From Halocaridina rubra (lineage: Eukaryota; Arthropoda; Malacostraca; Decapoda; Atyidae), in contig JAXCGZ010005754.1 of the NCBI GenBank assembly GCA_037179515.1, positions 36,001 through 100,000 on the forward strand: DNA of 64,000 nucleotides, read 5' to 3'. The position numbers and the translations under genes were made by a program. Below the pieces are notes generated by a model. It searched no databases. It was not told the DNA's origin and saw nothing but the letters and a program-made list of their open reading frames with translations. Positions 11,125-21,189 of the stretch are shown one piece after another (the first letter of the stretch is position 1; every line of letters starts with the position of its first letter).

Positions 11125-11770
11125 TTTGAATAATAATAATATCCTAGTTATTCCCTATTTCCAGGGATGTCAAAGCTTAGTTAAGATTTTGAGTATATTA
11201 AATGTTCGCATAGTTTTCAAATATGAAAATACTCTTTGCAATATGCTGATTAAAAATAGTCCTGTTTCCACTTCTAATATTATATATAAGATTCCATGTA
11301 AGATTGTGATAACTATTATGTTGGTCAGAATAGTAAATCCTTTGAATTTTATGTCAATCAACATAAGTATAATGTTCGAAATTGTCAGTCTTCCAGTGTT
11401 TTGTTCAAGCATTATGCTGATTGCAATCACCATACTGACTGGAACAATGCTTCTATTTTAGTAAAAAGTAATACTTATAATAATAATAATAAACCTTTAT
11501 TTCCATTACAACACAATGGGTATTCGTCAGCCGGGGCATGCCCCAACCCCCCACTGTGGTGCCCAACCACAGCAGTACCTGCCAGTAAACAGCTTAAATT
11601 CTCGGTCTTGGACGGGAACCGATTATTTCGACCTCGTGAATGCGAAGTCAGCTTGTTACCACTGTACTAGGATATTATTACTAGAAACATCTTGGAATCT
11701 GGAAAAATTAACTTGACTGAGCACCGAACTATTAACTTGAGTCATGGTTTATTTGTAATTGATCCCATAT
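11125..11770 (+). mobile_element. Penelope-like element fragment (GIY-YIG end), split by a SINE
   Basis: The plus strand encodes a C-terminal Penelope-type region: IPYFQGCQSLVKIL, VVFK-like VRIVFKYENTL, and the GIY-YIG-type block IYKIPCK followed by CDNYYVGQNSKSF. Then come HKYNVRN, FKHYADCNHHTDWNNASIL and, after an inserted S4 SINE, NLSHGLFVIDPIL. A one-base deletion near 11305 changes frame between IYKIPCK and CDNYYVGQ. The upstream RT domain is absent. The order of motifs is characteristic of Penelope-like retroelements. Confidence 0.7.
11480..11690 (-). repeat. SINE family S4, copy 2, inserted in the Penelope-like fragment
   Basis: It matches copy 1 at 10925-11120. Coding similarity to Penelope-like proteins stops before it and resumes after it. 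The AATAATAATAATAAA run at its left edge would be the 3' tail of a minus-strand SINE. Confidence 0.55.
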
Positions 11771-11811
11771 TATCAAGTATGCTTCATTCAAGTTTGAAAA
11801 AAGTAATACAC

Positions 11812-11970
11812 ATGGCACCATGGTGGGAAACTGCCTTAGAGGCAGTCGCTTATTTACTAAACTGAACCATTTTTTTTTTTGCCTTTTCTCGATTTTTTTG
11901 CTATTATTTTCAAGACGTGTTATTCCAATTTCGCGTATTATAACAACACGTAAAAAGTGAGTTGAATGTA
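11812..11970 (-). mobile_element. T1 pogo-like element, inverted left-end fragment
   Basis: Shares CACCATGGTGGGAAACTGCC, GAGGCAGTCGCTT and CCAATTTCGCGTATTATAA with the inverted fragment at 9058 and with the left end of T1 copy 1. Confidence 0.55.
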
Positions 11971-12316
11971 TATATATATTTTGAGATATGGCACCTCATA
12001 TATAAAAAAAAAAAAAAAAAGCTGTTAGCAAACGATGGGCAAAGAGGAACTGACAGCACAAATGGGTAACTGCAAATTTATATCCAGTTGTGCCTCATCT
12101 TACATGGTTTTAAAAAGTGCAGTTTTGACTATCCATGGTTGAAATATATTAGGAAAAATAATACGTTAGCTAACATTGTAAGTTAAGGGACAATGGCAAA
12201 TGAATGATCAAGGTGTCCGCACCTGTGTAAAACTCTGAAAGCAAACTACAAAATGCTAGTGACCTTAAATAATATAGATAAAATATACTTTTTTAGGAAG
12301 TGAATCATTTGGTATA

Positions 12317-12452
12317 TTAAAGCTCCGACTGTCTTTGAAAGGTAAATTCACTGACATCCCATTCCACGTTCTCTATTGTGACAGGCTCCTTCATTGTCCG
12401 TTCTCTGAAGACAACTCGGTCAGAATAGTCGACTAAGATGATGGTAGTTGTT
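12317..12452 (-). CDS. TANGO2: TANGO2 exon 3 (stop codon)
   Basis: Begins after TTTCAG, completes the Arg codon, encodes TTTIILVDYSDRVVFRERTM and ends FQRQSEL-stop. Confidence 0.92.
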
Positions 12453-14185
12453 CTGAAATCCGAAAGCACATCATAAATGACGTTTGTTTTCCTGATAATT
12501 TTACAAGTAAACGTATACATCAGTAAAAAAAAAATGAGCGATTAGTTTAAAAAGAACACTTACATTTAAAATCATATATAAGTAATTAGACATGCAGTCT
12601 GTAAGATTTCACCAATTTAGTATCAATAACTGATTGTCATGAAACAATACGAGTCTAATGCAGAAATTCCCAATCAGGGTGCTGAGGCACCCAAGTGTGC
12701 TGCAAGATGGGCTAGGGTTGCCACAGAATTTTTAATTGATAAAGTCCTTAAGACTTAAAAGGTTGCAGCATGGATGCTTAATACTTAGAAAGTTTGTGGC
12801 ATTGGCTGTCAATGATGAAAGCTGAGGAGCTGCCATGTATAATATATCCAATCGCTCTCACAGGGGTGCCAAGATTCTGAAACTGTTGGGAATCCCTGGT
12901 CTAATGCATAAAGGTGTTTTCCAAATACTGAATGAAAACATCTTCAGAACATCACAAAGTTGCAATGCAGCAGAGTATGCCTTCAATAATACGAAATGAG
13001 ACTTACCTTGTTCCATAATTGACATATGGGCAGGATACCCAGATACTGGAGAGATCTTTAACAAGTGCTTCTGGGTGCCCTCGACCTTGTGCCACAAGTT
13101 GTTGGTCAGGTAAATTCTTCTCTTGATCTTGCATCATGGCATGTAATTCCTGAACGAGTTCTTTCTCTTGACTGATCTTTCCATATTTATTAATGATCTT
13201 TTCCAGCTCATTTTTACCTTTAAGGACTTTCTTGAAAGGTTTATCACCAGGACAGTTACCAAACCCCTGAAATCTAGAATCAAATTCCTGCCCAGCATTT
13301 GAGTTATTGTTGAAATACATTAGATTGTAGGAATGTTTGTTTGGCTCCAACACTACCAAATGATACGGATTATAATACACTCCAGCCTTAGCTATGTTTT
13401 CACCATATTCGATTCCGGATATATTCTCAAGGAGATAATTAACGACTAGAAATCCCCTACCGGCTCCATCCTTAGAAAAGCTGTCTTTGGGTTGAAATAT
13501 GTTTAATAAACAGCCAATTTTGCCCGTCTTTGTGATACCAAGCCAAGTTCCTCCCTCTCGCCCTTTTTCAACATCCATACCTAATCAGAAAAATATGAAT
13601 TGTGATCGTGTATAGATGTCCTGACTTGCTAGTAATATCTCGCATTACTGACGTAGCTTACATACATACATATAATATAATCGCAATCCCCAAGTAAGAG
13701 GGCTGGTCAAGTCAACCCTGCTTACAAGGGGGATTGCAGCCACTGTATATGTCTACATATAAGTAACATGATATTTCCATTACTTACTTACAATACTTCA
13801 ACACCTAACAACATTTTGTTGAGAATTTACAAGACTATTATACTGTACCTAGACTAAGGTTTCCTAACAAGTCTTCTTTTCATTATAACAATTTTAAGAA
13901 CAATTGGCTTGTTTTTGTTTGTTAATGTTTATTATTAAAGTCTGGGAGGTCATATTGCACTTCACACAAGCATATTTTTAAATAATACCCTCAAAAAAGT
14001 TCAACTCCAGCAATAGTAATAAGTAATGGTATGACAGTCAATTACTCACCACCCAATATTCCTGTATCCCAGAAATGCGCAGGCTTAGTGGGTCTCGAAT
14101 ACGTCTCGTCGCGGTTGTTGACAAGAACTAACTTATATTCCCCTTCTTTGGGAGAAGGGTTTATATACACAAACAGGAGACACAT
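12317..14185 (-). CDS. TANGO2: TANGO2 homologue (transport and Golgi organisation 2, NRDE domain), 3 exons
   Basis: Three minus-strand exons join in frame: 14185-14050, 13580-13007 and 12452-12317. They give 281 residues plus stop, close to the usual 270-280 of the family. The start MCLLFVYINPSP keeps the conserved N-terminal Met-Cys of the NRDE/TANGO2 fold. Other family landmarks are LVNNRDETYSRPTKPAHFW (the NRDE motif itself, residues ~22-40), REGGTWLGITKTGKIGCLLN (exon 2), CPYVNYGTR at the exon 2/3 junction, and TIILVD..VVFRERTM in exon 3. All junctions are GT-AG. Family members are implicated in Golgi/ER organisation, mitochondrial lipid metabolism and haem handling; the exact chemistry is not settled. 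Intron 2 contains a hAT MITE. The exon count and splice sites are read directly, and the identity is secure. Confidence 0.93.
12661..12898. mobile_element. hAT MITE in TANGO2 intron 2
   Basis: The ends CAGAAATTCCCAA and TTGGGAATCCCTG are inverted and begin/end CAG/CTG. A perfect 8-bp direct repeat GTCTAATG flanks it (12653-12660 and 12899-12906), the target duplication length of hAT elements. No coding capacity. Confidence 0.85.
13007..13580 (-). CDS. TANGO2: TANGO2 exon 2
   Basis: Begins after a GATTAG acceptor and completes the Gly codon split with exon 1. It encodes GMDVEKGREGGTWLG through CPYVNYGT and ends in phase 2 before GTAAGT. Confidence 0.92.
13690..13760 (+). repeat. SINE/repeat family S5 fragment
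   Basis: GGGGGATTGCAGCCACTGTATATG and the preceding GTCAAGTCAACC recur near 22910-22985 and 41760-41815. Confidence 0.45.
14050..14185 (-). CDS. TANGO2: TANGO2 exon 1 (start codon)
   Basis: ATG at 14185-14183. It encodes the N-terminal Cys2 and the NNRDE motif and ends in phase 1 before a GTGAGT donor. Confidence 0.92.
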
Positions 14186-14529
14186 GTTGGCTCACTGAAG
14201 CTGCATGAACTGTATATTTAAAATGCTTTCCATTAATTATGCAAACAATCAATATGACTATTAGATACCATCATTGTAAAAGCCTGGTATACTAAAACAT
14301 TTGAGTGACAAAATGTGATACATTCTGCCATATCTGCTTAATTAATTAAAATATTCCCAAGAAGTTTGGAAGACTTGGCGAGAAATCTATAAATATAATT
14401 CTAGTAAATGACTACTTTCACACCTACAAGAATATATTTCATGGTATTTATTATATAAGGTTATGTTAGCATACTTTACCCAATTAAGAATTACTATGAT
14501 AATAGTAACAAGTGTACTTTTTACTTTTA
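14186..14529. other. Upstream region of TANGO2; promoter not resolved
   Basis: This AT-rich stretch lies directly 5' of the TANGO2 start and should hold its 5' UTR and promoter. No TATA box or initiator can be singled out with confidence. Confidence 0.35.
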
Positions 14530-14640
14530 TGATTGTGACACCAGGATGGGCAAAAAAAAAATAATAATAACAATTCTGCCCTCATCGGGCCTGGGCACGA
14601 AGAAAACATAAAATAAAGAGAAACAGAGATGGGTACATTA
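14530..14640 (-). repeat. LINE-A-tailed SINE-like repeat, copy 1
   Basis: GATTGTGACACCAGGATGGGC, then CGGGCCTGGGCACGAAGAAAA and AGAGAAACAGAGATGG. The first part is the reverse complement of the LINE-A 3' end at 22510-22560, so the element lies on the minus strand with its tail at the left. Confidence 0.6.
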
Positions 14641-14699
14641 GTTGTTCTAGATATTTTTTATATGATTTATAATTTCATTTCACTGAAAGCACACAACAC

Positions 14700-14830
14700 A
14701 ATGTGCACTATTTTATGACTCACAATTAGTCCACATCTGAATGTGGACTAATTGAGCTCCAAGTCAGGCATGTTGGAGCTGGGGAATTAAGGCTGGATGT
14801 CCTTCCTAATGCCTTCGGAGGGATTAAATA
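14700..14830 (-). repeat. SINE family S1, minus-strand copy
   Basis: Contains AATTGAGCTCCAAG, GGGGAATTAAGGCTGGATG and CCTTCCTAATGCC, the reverse complement of the S1 core (GGCATTAGGAAGGrCATCCAGCC). Confidence 0.55.
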
Positions 14831-14997
14831 CCCATTACTCACTTCCTGATCTGTGCATTCTACCATTAAGTTACACTTTCCAAAATTTCCTCAATGAATT
14901 ATTCAACTGAAAAGACTCGAACCTGGGACCTGTAGAAAAGTAGTCAACAACTTGGTGCACATTAAGTGGTGAGAAGTTAATAAAAATAATAACACGG

Positions 14998-15190
14998 TAA
15001 ATCTTTACTCTCACACCCCCCAGATAACAAAATATGCCATGGAGTTTACTATATTGATAGGTAAATTTTTACTCTCACACCCCGAGTCATGAGAATAAGC
15101 TAAGGAATTTACTAAAATGATAGGTAAATCTTTACATTCACACCCCCAGTTAAGAAAATATGCCATGGAATTTACTATTATATAATGACA
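14998..15190. repeat. Minisatellite, about 3 copies of a 62-64 bp unit
   Basis: TAAATCTTTACTCTCACACCCC is followed by AAAATATGCCATGGAGTTTACTA, and the block recurs three times with a period of about 63 bases and moderate divergence. Confidence 0.75.
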
Positions 15191-15713
15191 GGCTTGTTCA
15201 CCCCACCCCATTAAAAACGAATTACAGAATTTGTAGTGATTATATTTGTCACTCCTTTGTATTCTTAATTCACTCAGTCAGTTGTTATGTGAATGGGCAC
15301 ATTTACCTGAACTAAACACAATATCACATAATACTTACGGACAGCCAAAATATGAGGTGATATCATCATTTATTCCATGTCACGGACTTTGGACCTATCA
15401 TGTTCTGAATATCAGTCGTACGAATGAGTGAATGCTTTGAAACTAGGGCTGCCAATGAGATTTTCAGAATAGCCCCAGATCAGGCTAAGAAAAAACTCAG
15501 ATTTTCAAAATATCAAGTTGAAATTAAACTATATTATTTCCTACTTACTTTTATATGCGGATCACAACAATAATGCCTCCTCGGAGGCTCCGAGTCTCAT
15601 TTTCAGTAATATCAACATAAGACAGCCACATCTAAATATATCTTATGTTTCACAGAAGATTTGTGCTTCAGAAACGTGTATTTATTCGCACTCTTTAGCG
15701 TAACTTTGCAGCA

Positions 15714-16071
<358 letters not shown>

Positions 16072-16289
16072 GTCATTTTTTATTTATCCAAATATGACAT
16101 AAGCTATGGAAAAATCCAGAATATGAGCTACATTATTTTAAAAATAAAAACCCAGAACCCAGATAGTGAAAAACCCAGTTGTGGGGGAAAAAACCAGCAT
16201 TGGCAGACCTGTTTGAAACGTGATAATCTCCAGGTAAACACTAAGAGTTCGTTCAATACAATGTGTAGTAATGTGTTTGGTTTTATGTC

Positions 16290-16350
16290 ATCGCCTCTCT
16301 TTTTTATAAGGGCTAGGATGGTGCCTTCTTGCAAAAAAAAAAAAAAAAAA
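16290..16350 (-). repeat. SINE family S2 tail fragment
   Basis: GGGCTAGGATGGTGCCTTCTTGCAAAA is the reverse complement of the S2 3' region seen at 50245-50300 (TTCGCAAGAAGGCAACCGTCCTAGCCC). Confidence 0.5.
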
Positions 16351-17740
16351 AAACCATTGGTTTTGATAAGTAAGATCTATTCTATTAATGAAATATAACC
16401 AATTTAAATGTTTTGAAGGAATAAATTGTCAAATATCTGTGAATACTTCATTCAGGAACACTATTTGTTGGTGTATTTATTAGAATTAACAAACCCTTAA
16501 TATGTGTAAATCTTCTTCTTTAATACTAGCCGTAGGACTTTAGGTAAGTTGGTTCTTTCGCGAATCTTCTCTGTATTGGTGATGGCCAAGTCAAAGCACA
16601 ACACGATAAGGTAAATAAGCACTCAGATAAAGTTGAAGGGTCACAAAATTTCCCATCACCATACTGCCTGGGTTATCCACAGGGTAACAGGGAAAGATTT
16701 TTCTGTCGGGAAACCCAAGAGCCTTAGCAACAAAACGTATTGAGATATACAATGCAATATGTATTTTTTTCTCTATAAAGCTGAATGAGCTATTTTTTCT
16801 CTCTCTTCATACTAAAGCCATTCTTTCATGAGATTTTCGTAATATTCGAATTTCCTCATTTTGAATTTCTGGCGTTGATACGATAGTGAATCTTTATATA
16901 TAATACATTTAAGGACTCTTATAGAAATACTAATAGAAATATCGTGTATAGTAGTTTTAATAGTGACTATTGCATAGATTCCTAAGTGTTCATGCGAAAG
17001 CTTTTGAATTTTGCGCGTCCATGAGGTAGTCTATCTTTTGATTGATATATCACCATGAAAACAATAAAATTAATAAAAAATCTTTCCTTAAAAAAATTTC
17101 AATACAAAGAAGTAAATTTAAAACATCGTCTGATATAATTATAAAAGGAAAAAGTGTAAATTTTATTTCATAAGCTCTCTTAAAGATGTAACCCCTTCGA
17201 AATGTCTTTCTCATTCGGCCATATTGAGCAAAGAGTTGTGCAGAGGTAAATAGACGTGTGATATAAGTGAAATTCCAGGGAGTATGGCGTTGGAATATTA
17301 CAATAACAGTGGAGTTAAGAATATGAAAACTAAAGCTATTTATATACACCAGAAGACAAGGAGAGGATTTGTAATTTTTAAGCAAATAATAGATTTATGT
17401 TTCTTGTTTACTACACGTGTAGAACTGGAGTGTTGGTGTTTAGGCGGAACATAAAGTGATTTTAATATTTATTCATTAATGTATATATTTATTTGTCATT
17501 ATTATTGGTAAATATTCACTTCCTTGCGCAATGTATTGATTTTAAATATATTAAGGTGTACTTTACTTCTGCACCCTCAATTAGGATAAAAATCGTGACT
17601 TATTGCAATAGGGACACTTTGCATGAGGAGACTTGCCCCTAACTCTTGAAGCAGAAGCGGACAGTTGTCTCTTGATTATATTAGAGTGTATATTATGCAA
17701 TAATAAATTGAAATATGAATATGAACGATTTATAAGGTTA
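16351..17740. other. Intergenic stretch with one weak S5-like repeat
   Basis: Around 16585-16720 GGCCAAGTCAAAGCACA and GGTTATCCACAGGG match family S5. The rest is AT-rich without recognised genes. Confidence 0.4.
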
Positions 17741-18012
17741 AGGACCAATATAATTCCGGCGCCTTAATTACACCCTCCTCAATAAGGTAATATTACGTAG
17801 CATTGGCATATTTGTAGGTAAAATTGCATTATAGGACCACCTCTATATAGAGTATCGGGGTGTTGGACTCTTCCCCCAGCTAACCTAAACCTAACCTTAC
17901 CTAGCTGGGTGAAGAGTCCAACCCCCCGATTCTCTATAAAAATATGCCAATGCGAAGTAACTTAACCTTATTAAGGGGGGTAGAATTAAGGTGCTTGAGT
18001 TATACTGGACCT
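17741..18012. repeat. Long palindrome (foldback element), about 270 bp
   Basis: The left arm runs from AGGACCAATATAATTCC through CTTAATTACACCCTCCT, AATAAGGTAATATTACGTAGCATTGGCATATTT and ATCGGGGTGTTGGACTCTTC. It is mirrored by the right arm GAAGAGTCCAACCCCCCGAT, AATATGCCAATGCG, CTTAACCTTATTAAGGGGGG, AATTAAGG and ATACTGGACCT. The short apex holds TAACCTAAACCTAACCTTACC. It is a near-complete inverted repeat with no coding content. Confidence 0.8.
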
Positions 18013-18254
18013 TTACCATTTATAATTTCACACTTGGTTAGGTTAGGTAAGTTAAGGAGTAATTGGACAAGGGGCTGTTGGGGCTGTGATCAGTAATAAA
18101 GTCCGGAAAAAAAGTAAATTTTGGATTAAAAAAGTTACAGGTTAGTTTAGGTTTAGAGTTTTTCCTGTGACCTTTTACCTGCTTTCGTTTTCCCAAGGGG
18201 TAATTGCCCCAAGGGACACTAGTCATACTTCCATTATATTCTAACCGAATAGAG

Positions 18255-19690
18255 ATACACGGAACTAGGAAGTTCAGAACTCGTGCGCTCCAGCTTTAAT
18301 TTGTCTGATAAACTTGTAGTTTGATTTAAAGGCATTTACGCTATTACTATTTGCAACATCTGCTAGTAGATTGCTCCAGTGTTTGATAATACAGACACTA
18401 AAGAAGTTTTTCCTTATGTTTGTCCGGACATGTGGAACAGCTAGTATGAAGTGGTGTCCTCTTGTAGTAGTGCCTGGGCCTTCATGGATGATTGTGAAGA
18501 ACTGAGAAGAGTCAGTGTCAGTATGTCCACGAATCATCTTGAATACTTCAATTAGGTCGCCTCTAATTCTTCGATTTTCAAGTTTTGTGAGACCCAAGGT
18601 CTTGAGTCTTTCTTCATTAGGTAGCTCTTTTAGTTTTGGCATTATAGCAGTAGCTCTTCCTTGAACTTGTTCGAGGATGTTAATGTCTTTTTTTTAGGTA
18701 AGGGGACCAACTCTGAACAGCGTATTCCAAGTGGGGACAAATTAAGGCATTATGAAGACACCTGAACTTGTCTTTGTCCATATATGTAAATGAGCGCATT
18801 ATGCGCCCCATAAGGGAGTTAGCTTTAGCTGCAATCTTTGAGATATGGCTAGCAAACTTGAAGGTGTCAGATACATATGCTTCAAGATCTTTCTCTTCAT
18901 TGTAAGCATTCAAATTTATGTAATTTAAGGAATATACGTTCAAGGGATTTATGTGCCCAAAATATATAATGCTGCCTTTCGTTTCATTAAACTTCAGGAG
19001 CCATTTCTTGCTCCAGTCTTCTAACTTGTTCAGATAAGTTTGTAGAGCTACTGCATCGTTCGGGCTTCGTATGGACCAAAGAGTTTGGCATCATCAACAA
19101 AAAGTTTGATGGAGGAGTCAATGTTAAGAATAATGCCATTTATTTAGGTAAGGAAAAGTACCAGGCCAAGTACACTACCCTGTGGGACTCCACTTAGAAC
19201 TTCTACCCAGTTGGAGGTTTCACTTCTCAACACAACTCTCTGTTCTCGTCCTGTGAGAAATTCTTTGATCCAGTCTAAACCCTTCCCCCGAATGCCAACT
19301 GCCTCTATTTTTAGGAAAGAATCGAAAGCCTTTTGACAGTCCAGGTAGACAGAGTCAACTGGGATTCCTTCATCTAAAAGTCTTGAAATTGCTTCATAGT
19401 ATGCTAATAGAGCAGTGAGACAGGATCTCTTTATACAAATGCCATGCTGATGTATTGTGAAAATATTATTCCTGTCTAAATGCTCAACCATCCTCTTCCT
19501 AATTATTTTCTCTAAAAGTTTGCATAAGATAGACATAAGGCTGATAGGTTGGTTCAGCAGAAGATCTTTTGCCCCTCTCTTAAAGATTGAAATTAGACTG
19601 GCATGTTTCCAGTTTGTTGGGAGTATAGAGGAATCAATTGATTTTCTTAAATTTATATATATTGGCCTGGCAAGCAAATTTGAGCATTTC
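18255..19690 (-). mobile_element. LINE-D: CR1-like non-LTR retrotransposon fragment
   Basis: Minus-strand fragments encode RT motifs SLISIFKRGAKD, NQPISLMSILCKLLEKIIRK, IHQHGICIKRSCLTALL, VDSVYLDCQKAFDS, LSGVPQGSVLG, the palm FVDDAKLFG (around 19075-19105, both Asp kept) and the C-terminal LRTLGL..RRIRGDLIEVFK..NFFSVCIIKHWSNL block. Frame changes separate the pieces, and the upstream RT and endonuclease parts are missing. It belongs to the same general clade as LINE-C but is a different family. Confidence 0.8.
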
Positions 19691-19840
19691 TAAAGCACAT
19701 TGAATGCAGCACCACATGGTTCCGCAGCAGAATTTTCCTTGAGACCATCTCATAGTCATTCAACTTCATGGATATCAAATTCTCTATTCTCTAGACTGAT
19801 TCCATTAAATATGTAGTCGAGGTAAATTACCTGGGGGACA

Positions 19841-19926
19841 CGAGGTTTCGTACATAGAAATAAAAACGAGGTTCCGTACAGAGAACGACGTTTTGTATAT
19901 AAAATCAGACGAGGTTTCGTACATAA
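19841..19926. repeat. Short tandem repeat, CGAGGTTTCGTACATA-like unit
   Basis: Four divergent copies of CGAGGTTTCGTACA occur at about 19841, 19867, 19885 and 19910, with irregular spacing. Confidence 0.6.
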
Positions 19927-20504
19927 TTTTTTTTTTTCAAAAAGTGATTAGGAGCCAATTCAGTAATTATCGCTAATAAAGTGTTACTTGTTCCAATCTC
20001 TAATGTATTTGGTATACTAGTGCAGGAGGCCCATTTTGGGGGTTCCCAAAACATTAAAAGAAAAAACCCAAAGTCAAATATTAATTAAAAAGTTATTTTA
20101 TTTTAAAATATACAGTTGAATGTTTTCATTTCACATATTAGGGTGTAAAAGTAAACTTTTTATCCCAAATTAATGTTACGGTTAATTTTGAGATATTTTC
20201 TTAATTTGGGGTTGTGAAATTAAATCTTGATTATAATTTGTATGAATTTGTGCTTTTGTAGGTTACATGATTGCTATATGAAACCATTTCAATCACCGAT
20301 TTTTATCCGAGTATGTTCAATATGAATGTGTAAGCTAGAGCAGAGAGTTCAAAGAACACTTTCAATAAATGCACTAAACATTTTTCATTCCGTAAGATTA
20401 GCAAACCTTTATTATAAAATACCTTCATAGTTCACCTAGAATTTCTCCGTCTGTATTAGGTGTTATAAATCGTTTTTTATTTATTTATTTTATTTTTTTT
20501 AATT
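19927..20504. other. AT-rich intergenic stretch, nothing recognised
   Basis: No gene or repeat is recognised. It lies upstream of RPS15A and could contain that gene's non-coding first exon, but none can be pinpointed. Confidence 0.35.
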
Positions 20505-20775
20505 AATAATATGTGTGACACCAGGATCGGTGATGAAAAATACCTTCATCTGGGCTGGGCACAAAGAAGTGTTGTGACTTGTCATATATAAAGGGATAAC
20601 AAGAGATGCGTAACGAATGTGCAAGAATATTCTGTGTAGATGTAGGCGTAGGAAAAAACCATTACCAAAGGAAGGCTTAACATTGAGTTGTCCAGGACAG
20701 TCCTATTTAAGTCTAAAAGACCTTCAGCTGTAGAATCACAGTGTGTGGCTCGTTCCATGGGCCAACTTACTACAT
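20505..20775 (-). repeat. LINE-A-tailed SINE-like repeat, copy 2 (long form)
   Basis: GTGTGACACCAGGAT, CTGGGCTGGGCACAAAGAAG, TGTTGTGACTTGTCA, GTAACGAATGTGCAAGAATATT, GTCCTATTTAAGTCTAAAAG and CCTTCAGCTG follow each other as in the copy at 45650. Minus-strand orientation. Confidence 0.65.
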
Positions 20776-21056
20776 GATTATTCTAAAGACTATTAATTCA
20801 TTATATTTTTATACAGTATTTAAAAATATGTAGATCACTCACTTAGTAATATTGCACTTAAAATAGCACCCGGCTTGGTCCCAAATTGGAAATATTTTGA
20901 AAAAGGTTTAAGATTACTTTAAATTGTTAAGAGTGAGTTTTAACTATGCACTGGGGGCAGGTTCAGCAGCTGTCTTGAAACTTGAAATTTTCAGTTGTTT
21001 CCAATGTCCATATCATCATGTTTTATTTTTCTCCAGGCATAACCTAAGCAGTCAAG

Positions 21057-21189
21057 ATGGTGCGTATGGATGCTCTTGCAGATGCTCTTAAGAGCATAAA
21101 TAATGCCGAGAAACGTGGCAAGAGGCAGGTACTCATCCGTCCCTGCTCCAAAGTTGTTGTAAAGTTCCTCTCCGTAATGATGAAGCATG
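21057..21189 (+). CDS. RPS15A: RPS15A first coding exon
   Basis: ATG at 21057. It encodes [19 protein letters not shown] to MMKH and ends in phase 1 before GTAAGA. The exon itself probably begins at 21037 after CTCCAG. Confidence 0.96.

Noticed and set aside
18033..18056. Interstitial telomere array.
   Set aside because: Only two or three imperfect GGTTAGG units are present, so it is noted as a motif beside the palindrome and not called an array.
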